Shown one piece after another: positions 48,722 to 55,962 of a stretch of DNA of 64,000 bases. How positions within the stretch are numbered: position 1 is the first letter of the stretch; each line of letters begins with the position of its first letter. The notes under the pieces were generated by a model. It was given only the letters and a program-made list of their open reading frames with translations, ran no database searches and was not told the DNA's origin. The DNA comes from DATHTC01 sp035456465 (GTDB lineage: Bacteria; Actinomycetota; Thermoleophilia; Gaiellales; Gaiellaceae). The stretch spans positions 62,001 to 126,000 of the forward strand of contig DATIDD010000058.1 of NCBI GenBank assembly GCA_035456465.1. Reading direction: 5' to 3'. The position numbers and the translations under genes were made by a program.

Positions 48722-49228
48722 ATGACCGAGTTGCTCGAGACCCCCGAGCTCGCCCTGCCCGAGCCGAAGACGATCGAGAAGGTGGCGATCGTGATCTCGA
48801 AGGGCTCGCTCGAGGGCATCTACCCCGGCCTGATCATGGCCAACGGCGCCCGGATGGAGGGGATCGAGGCCGACGTGTTCTTCACGTTCTTCGGCCTCGA
48901 CGCGATCCGCCGCGAGCGGGTCGACCACATCAAGGTCGCGACCGTCGGCAACCCGGGGATGCACATGCCCACCGTCCTCGGCGCGATTCCGGGGATGTCG
49001 GCGCTCGCCACGCGGATGATGGCGAGGCAGATGGAGAAGCTCGACATCCCGCCGATCCGGGAGTTCGTCGAGCTGCTGTCGGACTCCGGTGCCGGCCTCT
49101 ACGCGTGCAAGGCCAGCGTGGACATGTTCGGACTGACGATCGACGACTTCCTGCCGCAGGTCGACGGGATCATCACCGTCGGCGACTTCTACGGCCTCGC
49201 TGCCGGCGGCCAGATCGTCTTCACCTAG
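48722..49228 (+). CDS. DsrE2-like (DsrE/DsrF/DrsH family) protein
   Basis: Encodes 168 residues behind AAGGAGG. Family features are KVAIVISKGSLEGIYPGLIMANGARMEGIEADVFFTFFGLDAIRR and GAGLYACKASVDMFGLTIDDFLPQV, with the single persulfide cysteine in YACKAS. DsrE2-type sulfurtransferases bind low-molecular-weight persulfides and hand sulfur to TusA or DsrC-type carriers. It lies 10 bases after the DsrC-like gene. Its stop codon overlaps the converging sigma-factor stop in the palindrome CTAG. Confidence 0.88.
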   Translation: MTELLETPELALPEPKTIEKVAIVISKGSLEGIYPGLIMANGARMEGIEADVFFTFFGLDAIRRERVDHIKVATVGNPGMHMPTVLGAIPGMSALATRMMARQMEKLDIPPIREFVELLSDSGAGLYACKASVDMFGLTIDDFLPQVDGIITVGDFYGLAAGGQIVFT

Positions 49229-50055
49229 CTCCCTCGCGGAGCAGCCTGCGGCCGGTGCCTTGACTCCCGCCGGCCGCGGGCCCCTGCCGCAAGCCGCTCG
49301 GCGAGGGCCGGCGGCACGACGGCGTCGGGATCACGGAGGTCGCCGAGCGCGGCGCGGAGGCCGACCGCGGAGGCGAGCAGGGGCGGGCACGTCGGGCATG
49401 CGGCCAGGTGGCGCTCGAGCCGCGCGCGGCGCTCGTCGTCGAGGCCGCCGTCGAGGTAGTCGGAGACCAGCGAGCGAGCGTCCCAGCAGCGCATCGGCAC
49501 TCCCTTCAGAACCTCGCGGCGCTCGGCGCCGGACGCGAGCGCGGTCACGAGCAGCATGCGTCCCCGGCGGAGCCGCTGCTTCGCGGCGGGCAGCCCGATC
49601 CCGAGGCGGTCGGCGATCTCCGCCGCCGTCCAGCCCTCCGCGTCGTGGAGGACGACGGCGCTCCGGTAGGCGAACGGGAGCCGTACGAGCGCGTCCTCCA
49701 GCTCCGCGCGCGACTGCGCGCGCTCGACGACCGCGGCGGCGTCGACCGTGTAGGCGTCGTCGCGCCAGCGCTCCTCGACGTCGGCGACGACGACCTCGTG
49801 CGCGTGCCGCCGTGCCCGGTCGACCGCCAGGTTGTGGAGGATCCGGTGCAGCCACGTCGCCGGGGCGCTGTCCCCGCGGAAGCTCGCCCGGCGCTCCCAC
49901 CCCCGGGCGAGCGTCTCCTGCACCAGGTCCTCGGCGGCGGCGGCGTCGCGCGCCAGCGACCGCGCGAACCGGAGCAGCCGCGGCGCCTCGGCGGCGGCGA
50001 GGACCTCGAAGGCGTCGGCTCCGAGGCCCGGTGCCGGCTGCCGCTCCGGCGCCAC
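49225..50055 (-). CDS. ECF sigma factor with fused C-terminal zinc-finger (anti-sigma) domain
   Basis: Encodes 276 residues. Residues ~15-90 are sigma region 2 (LLRFARSLARDAAAAEDLVQETLARGWERRASFRG...WLHRILHNLAVDRAR). Residues ~115-180 are region 4 (ALVRLPFAYRSAVVLHDAEGWTAAEIADRLGIGLPAAKQRLRRGR). Residues ~195-240 are a zf-HC2 domain: CWDARSLVSDYLDGGLDDERRARLERHLAACPTCPPLL, with the H-x3-C-x2-C zinc site. zf-HC2 domains normally belong to separate anti-sigma proteins; here one is fused in the same chain, suggesting self-inhibition by zinc or redox state. It converges on the sulfur module. Confidence 0.9.
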   Translation of the reverse strand: MAPERQPAPGLGADAFEVLAAAEAPRLLRFARSLARDAAAAEDLVQETLARGWERRASFRGDSAPATWLHRILHNLAVDRARRHAHEVVVADVEERWRDDAYTVDAAAVVERAQSRAELEDALVRLPFAYRSAVVLHDAEGWTAAEIADRLGIGLPAAKQRLRRGRMLLVTALASGAERREVLKGVPMRCWDARSLVSDYLDGGLDDERRARLERHLAACPTCPPLLASAVGLRAALGDLRDPDAVVPPALAERLAAGARGRRESRHRPQAAPRGS

Positions 50056-50061
50056 CGCGTC

Positions 50062-50283
50062 CTAGCGGTGCGCGACCCGCCCGCGCCCGCGCGTGTCGAG
50101 CCCGAGGAGCCGGTAGAGCGGGCAGAAGCCCGCGAGCGCGGTGGCGACCATGATCGCCGCGACCACGAGCAGGATCACGCCCGCGATCGTCCCCGCGCCC
50201 ACGCCGAGCGCGACGATGGTCGCCGCCGGCGCGATCACGAGGCCCCGGACGAGCCGGTCGAGGGTGCCCATGTTCCGCTGCAT
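50062..50283 (-). CDS. DUF2892 (YgaP-type) small membrane protein
   Basis: Encodes 73 residues from ATG 50283, which has AAGGAGG seven bases upstream. It begins MQRNMGTLDRLVRGLVIAPAA, the DUF2892 pattern, and has two membrane helices (VIAPAATIVALGVGAGTIAGVILLVVAAIMVATALAG region). It ends near FCPLYRLLGLDTR, matching the C-P-Y/L-x-hydrophobic end of the family. Such proteins are found alone or fused to rhodanese domains, in line with the adjacent sulfur genes. It starts the sigma-factor side transcription unit, six bases before the sigma gene. Confidence 0.85.
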   Translation of the reverse strand: MQRNMGTLDRLVRGLVIAPAATIVALGVGAGTIAGVILLVVAAIMVATALAGFCPLYRLLGLDTRGRGRVAHR

Positions 50284-50340
50284 CGTGTCCTCCTTCGAGT
50301 CGTGTCGACCCATGGACGCACGAGCCGCCGGGAGGGATAC

Positions 50341-50826
50341 CTACGCCGCCGCGCGAGCCCGCACGTCCAGCGCGAGGCGGACGGGGATCGAGAGCGCCTG
50401 CGAGACGAAGCAGCCCGACTCGGCCTGCTCGGCCGCCGCCCGCATCGCCCCTTCGTGCCCGGGCTCGGTCTCGATCGTCGCGGCGAGCTCGATCGCGGTG
50501 AAGCCGAACGTGCCGTCCTCGCGGCCGCCCATCACGCCCACGGCGTCCACGGACTGGTCGCGCAGCGGCACACCGGCGCGCTCGCACACGGCCACGAGCG
50601 TGACCGCGTAGCAGGTCGCCGCCGCGGCGACGAGCGCGTCCTCGGGGCTCCACACGCCCTCGATCTCGCTGCGGAACTCGGGCGGCGTCGCCACCTCGAG
50701 CGCGGGCTTGCCGGCGACCGACGCGGCCACGCGCTTGCCGCCCGCCCAGCGCACGGCGACGGGGAAACGGAACTCCTTGAACCGGCTCACGACGTACAGC
50801 CTGACGCGCCGGTGCCTTCCGGCCAT
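50341..50826 (-). CDS. OsmC-family protein
   Basis: About 161 residues. OsmC features are RWAGGKRVAAS, the peroxidatic cysteine in AAATCYAVTLVAVCERAGV, and the second in ESGCFVSQALSIPV. OsmC/Ohr enzymes reduce organic hydroperoxides with a thiol pair. An extra cysteine (VAVCERAG) is present. The N-terminus may be shorter (GTG near 50790), because the first ten residues are unusually basic. It lies between the YgaP-type gene and the DppB-type permease. Confidence 0.85.
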   Translation of the reverse strand: MAGRHRRVRLYVVSRFKEFRFPVAVRWAGGKRVAASVAGKPALEVATPPEFRSEIEGVWSPEDALVAAAATCYAVTLVAVCERAGVPLRDQSVDAVGVMGGREDGTFGFTAIELAATIETEPGHEGAMRAAAEQAESGCFVSQALSIPVRLALDVRARAAA

Positions 50827-50869
50827 CCGCGGCCGCGGCGATCGTCGCTCCGTACCGACTACCGACCGG

Positions 50870-51844
50870 CTACTCGAGCCGGATGCGCGGGTCGATCACC
50901 GCGTAGAGCAGGTCGACGACGAGGTTGAACGTGATCACCGCGAGCGTCGCGAACACCACGATCCCCTGCGTCACCGGCAGGTCGAGGTTCTCGATCGAGC
51001 GGATCGCCATGTTGCCGAGGCCCGGCAGGGAGTACACGGTCTCGGTGAAGACGGCGCCGCCGAGCGCGATCCCGATGTCCATGCCCAGGATCGTCACGAC
51101 CGGCAGCATCGCGTTGCGGAGGATGTGCGAGCGCAGCACGCGCGACTCGGGCGCGCCCTTCGCGCGCGCGGTCCGCACGTAGTCCTCGTTCATCGTCTCC
51201 ATCACGTTCGCCCGGATCATCCGCACGTACAGCGCGGAGAAGAGCATCGCGAACGTGGCCCAGGGCAGGATCATGTGGCGGAACCACTCCACCGGCCCGC
51301 CCTCGCTCGTGGCTGGACTGATCGCCTCCGCGTAGCCCGTGATGGGCAGGTGCGTGTAGTTGCCCCACTTGTAGCCGAAGAAGTAGGCGAAGATCAGGCC
51401 GATCCAGACCGGGTGCGCCGAGACGCCGATGAGCACGAACGTCATCGAGACGCGGTCGAACAGGGAGCGCGGCCGGAGCGCCGAGAGGATCCCGACCGGC
51501 ACCGAGATGAGCATCCAGGCGATCGCGCCGCCGAAGACGAGCGACGCGGTCACGGGCGCAGCCGCCATCACGATGTCGTTGACGTCCTGGCGGGTCGCGA
51601 ACGAGAAGCCGAGGCTCTGCTCCCAGACGAGCCGCTTCATGAAGTTGAGGTACTGGATCGGCACCGGGTCGTCGAGCCCGATGAACTTGCGCGCCCGCTC
51701 GATGTCCGCCTCGGTCGCCCCGCGGCCGGCGACGAGCTTCGCCGGGTCGGACGGCGTGATGAAGAAGATGATGTAGGTGACGATCGTGACCGCCACGAAC
51801 AGCACGCCCGCCCACAGGACTCGTCTGATCAGGTACCGGAACAT
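50870..51844 (-). CDS. Peptide-type ABC transporter permease (DppB/OppB)
   Basis: Encodes 324 residues with AGGAG before ATG 51844. The DppB family start MFRYLIRRVLWAGVLFVAVTIVTYIIFF is present. So are about six membrane helices and the EAA loop (RTARAKGAPESRVLRSHILRNAMLPVVTILG). The VFTETVYSLPGLGNMAIRSI segment is typical of the family. The second permease and the ATPases expected of an Opp/Dpp system are not found downstream, where OsmC follows. The peptide-binding protein gene lies upstream on the same strand, separated by a terminator-like hairpin. Confidence 0.92.
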   Translation of the reverse strand: MFRYLIRRVLWAGVLFVAVTIVTYIIFFITPSDPAKLVAGRGATEADIERARKFIGLDDPVPIQYLNFMKRLVWEQSLGFSFATRQDVNDIVMAAAPVTASLVFGGAIAWMLISVPVGILSALRPRSLFDRVSMTFVLIGVSAHPVWIGLIFAYFFGYKWGNYTHLPITGYAEAISPATSEGGPVEWFRHMILPWATFAMLFSALYVRMIRANVMETMNEDYVRTARAKGAPESRVLRSHILRNAMLPVVTILGMDIGIALGGAVFTETVYSLPGLGNMAIRSIENLDLPVTQGIVVFATLAVITFNLVVDLLYAVIDPRIRLE

Positions 51845-51943
51845 GGCTTCTCCTGCCCCTCGGGGCGGCGAGACGATATCGGAGCACGGACGGCCCCGCC
51901 ACCGGCCTCCCCTGCCTTAGACGCCGAGCGGGCGGGGGAGTTT

Positions 51944-51969
51944 GCGGGGGCGGCTCGCGCCGCCCCCGC
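51944..51969 (-). terminator. Perfect hairpin between peptide-binding protein and permease genes
   Basis: GCGGGGGCGGC (51944-51954) pairs with GCCGCCCCCGC (51959-51969) across a four-base loop, 11 bases after the binding-protein stop. On the minus strand it is followed by AAACTCCCCC, so it may attenuate rather than fully stop transcription into the permease gene. Confidence 0.7.
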
Positions 51970-51980
51970 CCGTCACGCAA

Positions 51981-53618
51981 CTACCGCTTGAGGCAGGCAG
52001 TCACGAGGTTGAACGAGTAGGTCGGGTGGTACTGGTAGCACCCCACCCGGGCCGACACGAAGTCGCGGTTGTTGGCGATCGACAGGGCCGCCCACGGCGC
52101 GTAGCGCGTCGTGATGTCCTTGTCGAGCTGCGCGTAGGTGTTGTAGCGCTTCGCGCCGGAGAGGGTCGCGGCCTGCTCCAGCCGGCGGTTGATCGCCGGG
52201 ACGTTGAAGTACGCGCGGTTGTTGTTGTTGGCCTCGTGGATGTTGTTCCCGTTCAGGAGCACGTCGAGGAAGTTGCTCGGGTCCGGGTAGTCCGCCTGCC
52301 AGCCGCCGAGGTAGAACTCGAACGGCTCGCCGCGCCGGCCGGCCGTCGACGAGAGCGGGCCGGAGGCGAGGTGCCGGGTGTCCATGTTGATCCCGATCTT
52401 CGCCAGGTTGAACTTCACGATCTGCGGGATCGTCAGGCTGGCGCCGCGGTTGCCGGCGAGCATCAGGGCGTCGGTGGTGCGGCCCCGCATCAGCTGCTTC
52501 GCCTTGTTCAGGTTGGCCTCCGAGTACCTCAGCGGCCACGCCTGGAAGTCGCGGTAGCCGGGGATCCCCGGCGGCAGGATCTGGTCGGCGCGCTTGCCGG
52601 CGAGGTAGCCGCGCTGGGCGAGGATCGCCTGCCGGTCGAGCGCGAGGTTCACGGCCTTCCGCACGTTCGCGTCGCGGAAGAGGCCGCGGGTCGTGTTCAT
52701 CGAGATGAAGTACGTGACCGGCACTGGCCGCACCTGGTACTGGCCCTTGTTGACGCCGTACTGGCGGGCGAGGTCGGCGTGCGCGCCCGGGTCGACGCCC
52801 TCGGCGCCGTAGTCGGACTGCCCCGCCTTGATCCGCAGCACCTGCGCCGGCAGGGCGACGTTGGCGTCGAACTGGAACTCGTCGATGTTCGCGGGCCGCG
52901 TCGCCCACTTGTTGAGCGAGCGCTTGTAGTAGGGGTTCCGCTTCAGCACGAGCCGCGTGTTCGGGGTCCACGTCGCGACGTAGTACGGGCCGGCCGAGAC
53001 GAGCGGCGCCTTCGCCCCCTGCGGCTCGACCCCGACCGACGTCGGGATCGCCTGGAAGAACGGCATCGCGAGCCGGGTGAGGATGTCCGGCGCCGCCTTC
53101 GCCAGGGTGATCCGCAGGCCGTAGCCGCCGTTCGTGACGACGACGCCCGAGGCGTGCCGGGCCTTCCCGTCGAGCACCGCCTGGGCACCGACGATGTCGG
53201 CGACGAACGGCCCCGCCGGGGACTGCTGCTGGCTCGACAGCGCGCGGTCGATCGACCAGGCGAACGCCTGCGCGGTGACGGGGCGGCCGTTCGAGAAGCG
53301 GAAGCCGCGCCGCAGCGTGAACGTGTACGTGCGGCCGTTGGCCGACACGCGCGGGAACCCTGCGGCGACCTCCGGCACGAGCCGCGAGCCGGCCGATCCC
53401 TCGGCGTCCGCGAAGCGCAGGAGATTCGCGCCGGTCGCGCCCATGATCTCCCACGAGTGGGCGTAGTAGGCCAGCGACGGGTCGATGAAGTCGACGTCCG
53501 TCGCGAACATGGCCCGCAGCGTGCCGCCCTTCCGGACGGCCGGCGCGGCGAGCGCCTGCGCGGCGAGCAGCGCGGTCAGCGCGCCCGCCGCGAGCGTCAC
53601 GAGGATGGCTCTCCGCAT
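51981..53618 (-). CDS. ABC transporter substrate-binding protein, family 5 (second copy)
   Basis: Encodes 545 residues from ATG 53618, five bases after AAAGGAG; an overlapping GTG at 53624 is too close to that site. Residues 1-~25 are a signal peptide (AILVTLAAGALTALLAAQALA). The mature sequence is closely similar throughout to the protein at 6273-7904, sharing for example FATDVDFIDPSLAYY, GATGANLLRFADAEG and ANVRKAVNLALDRQA. The two are recent paralogues by sequence, yet only this one has a permease downstream. It is preceded by a 28-base-pair hairpin leader. Confidence 0.93.
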   Translation of the reverse strand: MRRAILVTLAAGALTALLAAQALAAPAVRKGGTLRAMFATDVDFIDPSLAYYAHSWEIMGATGANLLRFADAEGSAGSRLVPEVAAGFPRVSANGRTYTFTLRRGFRFSNGRPVTAQAFAWSIDRALSSQQQSPAGPFVADIVGAQAVLDGKARHASGVVVTNGGYGLRITLAKAAPDILTRLAMPFFQAIPTSVGVEPQGAKAPLVSAGPYYVATWTPNTRLVLKRNPYYKRSLNKWATRPANIDEFQFDANVALPAQVLRIKAGQSDYGAEGVDPGAHADLARQYGVNKGQYQVRPVPVTYFISMNTTRGLFRDANVRKAVNLALDRQAILAQRGYLAGKRADQILPPGIPGYRDFQAWPLRYSEANLNKAKQLMRGRTTDALMLAGNRGASLTIPQIVKFNLAKIGINMDTRHLASGPLSSTAGRRGEPFEFYLGGWQADYPDPSNFLDVLLNGNNIHEANNNNRAYFNVPAINRRLEQAATLSGAKRYNTYAQLDKDITTRYAPWAALSIANNRDFVSARVGCYQYHPTYSFNLVTACLKR

Positions 53619-53638
53619 CGTCACTCCTTTCGGTGATC

Positions 53639-53766
53639 CGGTCCTTCCTCCGGGCAGGGCGCGGCGCGCCGCGATGCGACAGATGCTTCTGTGAGGGGAG
53701 CACCGCCGGCACCGCGGGGTTCGCCGATGCGGACGGCCGCCGCGCCCTGCCCGGCAGGAAGGACCG
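53639..53766 (-). promoter_or_regulatory. Long hairpin leader upstream of the second peptide-binding protein gene
   Basis: The arm at 53639-53666 (CGGTCCTTCCT then CCGGGCAGGGCGCGGCG) pairs with 53738-53766, all 28 positions with a single bulged base. The 70-odd bases between contain a small ACAG-ATGCTT-CTGT stem. The gene-proximal arm ends 20 bases before the ATG, next to the ribosome binding site. Size and position match the hairpin at 6122-6244 before the paralogous gene, although the stem sequences differ. Confidence 0.6.
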
Positions 53767-53968
53767 CTGCGTTGGTGGTCGGTGTACAGCGTTAGACGCG
53801 GGCCGCCCGCCGCGGTTCATGCCGATTCGGCATGGCGCCATGCGCGTTCGCGCGTCCGCGCCGATTCCTAGGCGGCTCTCACGAACTTCTCACGCTGCTC
53901 TCAGCCTCGCCTGATTCGGTGTCCTCCGTGGACGGCGGGCTCTCGACCGAGGCGGCAGCCGTGGGCTA
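53767..53968. other. Intergenic spacer without a recognised feature
   Basis: It contains the probable promoter of the minus-strand binding-protein gene (AT-richer near 53775-53795 and 53816-53835), but no confident -35/-10 pair. There is no supported gene; short open frames here lack ribosome binding sites and family features. Confidence 0.4.
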
Positions 53969-54030
53969 GGGGCGGCGGACGCCGCGTCGAAGGCCTCCCC
54001 CGGCAATCGCGGCGCGGCGTCCACGGCCCC
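53969..54030 (-). terminator. Terminator-like inverted repeat after nhaA-dsbA fusion gene
   Basis: GGGGCGGCGGACGCCGCG (53969-53986) pairs with CGCGGCGTCCACGGCCCC (54013-54030), 18 positions with two mismatches, starting 16 bases after the stop of the minus-strand gene. Confidence 0.55.
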
Positions 54031-54046
54031 TCGCCCGCGGCCGTCG

Positions 54047-55924
54047 TCAGCGTCGCGCGGCGGCGCGGGCGGCCCGGACGACGGCCCGCAGCGTGGCGGC
54101 GTCGTACTCGCCGACGTGGCGGCGGCCGTCGACGAAGAACGTCGGCGTGCCGGCGACGCGGCTCAGGTCGGCGCTCTCGACGTCGCGGGCGACGCGGCCG
54201 GCGAAGGCACGCCCCCGCAGGTCGTCCCAGAAGCGTCCCTCGTCGAGCCCGAGCCGCTGCGCGTACGCACGGAGGTCCGGGACGCGCAGCGCCTCCTGGT
54301 TGCCGATCAGCAGGTCGTGCATCTCCCAGAAGCGGCCCTGAGCAGCCGCCGCCTCGGCCGCCTCGGCCGCGAGCTGCGCGTTGGCATGGACGTCCTGGAG
54401 CGGCAGGTGCCGCCAGACGTACCGGAGGTCGTCGCCGAACTCGGCCAACAGCTCCCGGACGACCGCCTCTGCGCGGCCGCAGTACGGGCATTGGTAGTCG
54501 CCGTACTCGACGAGCGTCACCGGTGCCTCCGCCCCGCCGCGCACGTGGTCGAGCTCCGGGTCGACGGGCAGATCGAGGTCGACGAGCTCTCCGGCCACCG
54601 CTCCCCGTCCCCGCAGGGCCGGCGGCAGCACCGCGAGCAGGCGGAACGCGAGCGCCGACGCCGCCGTCGCGAGCACGGCGGCCGCGAGCACCGCCGTCTT
54701 CGCGTGCTCGAGCCGCTCGCCGGTGAAGGCGAGGTCGGCGATGAAGAGCGAGAGCGTGAACCCGATCCCGCACGCGACGGCGCCCGCCCCGAGCGGGGCC
54801 CAGGGGACGACGAGCGGGAGCGGGCCGAGCGGACGCCTGCTCGCCGCGAAGGCGCCGGCGAGGACCCCGAGCGGCTTGCCCACGACGAGCGCGAGGACGA
54901 TCGCGAGCCCGACCGGAGAGGTGAGGGCGTCGGCGAGCTTGCCGCCGCCGACGTCGACCCCGGCGTTCGCGAGCGCGAACAGCGGCACGACGACGAACCC
55001 GACCCACGGGTGGAGCCGGTACTGCAGCCGCTCGTTGGGCGAGAGCGCCGCCTCGACGCCCAGCGCCGCCTCCCGCGCCAGGGCCGCGGTCGGCTGCTCG
55101 CGGAAGAGCCGCGCCGCCAGGGTCGCGCGCTCGAGCTCCTCCCGTCCCGGGGGGTAGGCGTCGACGAGCAGGCCGAGCGCGACGCCCGCGAGCGTCGGGT
55201 GGATGCCGGACTGCAGCGCGGCGAGCCAGATCCCGGCGCCGACGAGGACGTACGCCGGCGTCCGCCACACCTGCAGCCGTCGGAGGCCGAGCACGACCCC
55301 GAAGAGCCCCAGCGCGACGCCGAGCGCGACGAGGTCGACGTGCTCGGTGTAGACGCCGCCGATGACGGCGAGCGCGCCCACGTCGTCGGCGATCGCGAGC
55401 GTCAGCACGAACACGCGCAGCCGCATCGGGCAGCGCCGGCCGAGCAGCGCGATCACGCCGAGCGCGAAGGCGGTGTCCGTCGTGATCACGATCCCCCAGC
55501 CGTGCTGCGCGCCGCCGCGCGCGATCGCGAGGTAGAGCGCCGCCGGCAGGAGCATCCCGCCGAGGGCCGCCAGCACGGGCGCGCCGACGCGGCGCCGGTC
55601 GCGGAGCTCGCCCATGTCGAGCTCCCGCCGGATCTCGAGCCCGACGACGAAGAAGAAGAACGTCATCAGCCCGTCGTTGACCCACGTGCGGACGTCCTCT
55701 GCCAGCTCCCACTCGCCGAGCCGGACCGACAGCTCCGTCCCCCACAGGTCGTCGTAGCTGCCGCCCCACGGCGAGTTCGCCCAGACGAGCGCCGCCGCAG
55801 CGGCGGCGAGCAGCGCGAGCGCGCTTCCGGCCTCGGTCTCCAGGAACGACCGGAGGGGCTGGGCGATGTTCCGGACCCAGGCGGTGCGCCCGAGGGCCTG
55901 CGCCTGCGAGTCCACCGTCGCCAT
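54047..55924 (-). CDS. nhaA: Na+/H+ antiporter NhaA fused to DsbA-type thioredoxin domain
   Basis: Encodes 625 residues. Residues ~20-420 are NhaA: WVNDGLMTFFFFVVGLEIRRE, ITTDTAFALGVIALLG, and LTLAIADDVGALAVI containing the DD ion-binding pair, with about eleven to twelve membrane helices. Residues ~445-620 are a DsbA/DsbC-like thioredoxin: APVTLVEYGDYQCPYCGRAEAVVREL (CPYC active site), HLPLQDVHANAQLAAEAAEAAAAQGRFWEMHDLL and GTPTFFVDGRRHVGEYDAATL. Such NhaA-thioredoxin fusions recur in actinobacteria. The antiporter exports sodium for protons; the attached redox domain may face either side. ATG 55924 matches the family start. Confidence 0.93.
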   Translation of the reverse strand: MATVDSQAQALGRTAWVRNIAQPLRSFLETEAGSALALLAAAAAALVWANSPWGGSYDDLWGTELSVRLGEWELAEDVRTWVNDGLMTFFFFVVGLEIRRELDMGELRDRRRVGAPVLAALGGMLLPAALYLAIARGGAQHGWGIVITTDTAFALGVIALLGRRCPMRLRVFVLTLAIADDVGALAVIGGVYTEHVDLVALGVALGLFGVVLGLRRLQVWRTPAYVLVGAGIWLAALQSGIHPTLAGVALGLLVDAYPPGREELERATLAARLFREQPTAALAREAALGVEAALSPNERLQYRLHPWVGFVVVPLFALANAGVDVGGGKLADALTSPVGLAIVLALVVGKPLGVLAGAFAASRRPLGPLPLVVPWAPLGAGAVACGIGFTLSLFIADLAFTGERLEHAKTAVLAAAVLATAASALAFRLLAVLPPALRGRGAVAGELVDLDLPVDPELDHVRGGAEAPVTLVEYGDYQCPYCGRAEAVVRELLAEFGDDLRYVWRHLPLQDVHANAQLAAEAAEAAAAQGRFWEMHDLLIGNQEALRVPDLRAYAQRLGLDEGRFWDDLRGRAFAGRVARDVESADLSRVAGTPTFFVDGRRHVGEYDAATLRAVVRAARAAARR

Positions 55925-55962
55925 CCGCCGCGATTCTGCTCGATGCGGCGGCGGCGACGCTC

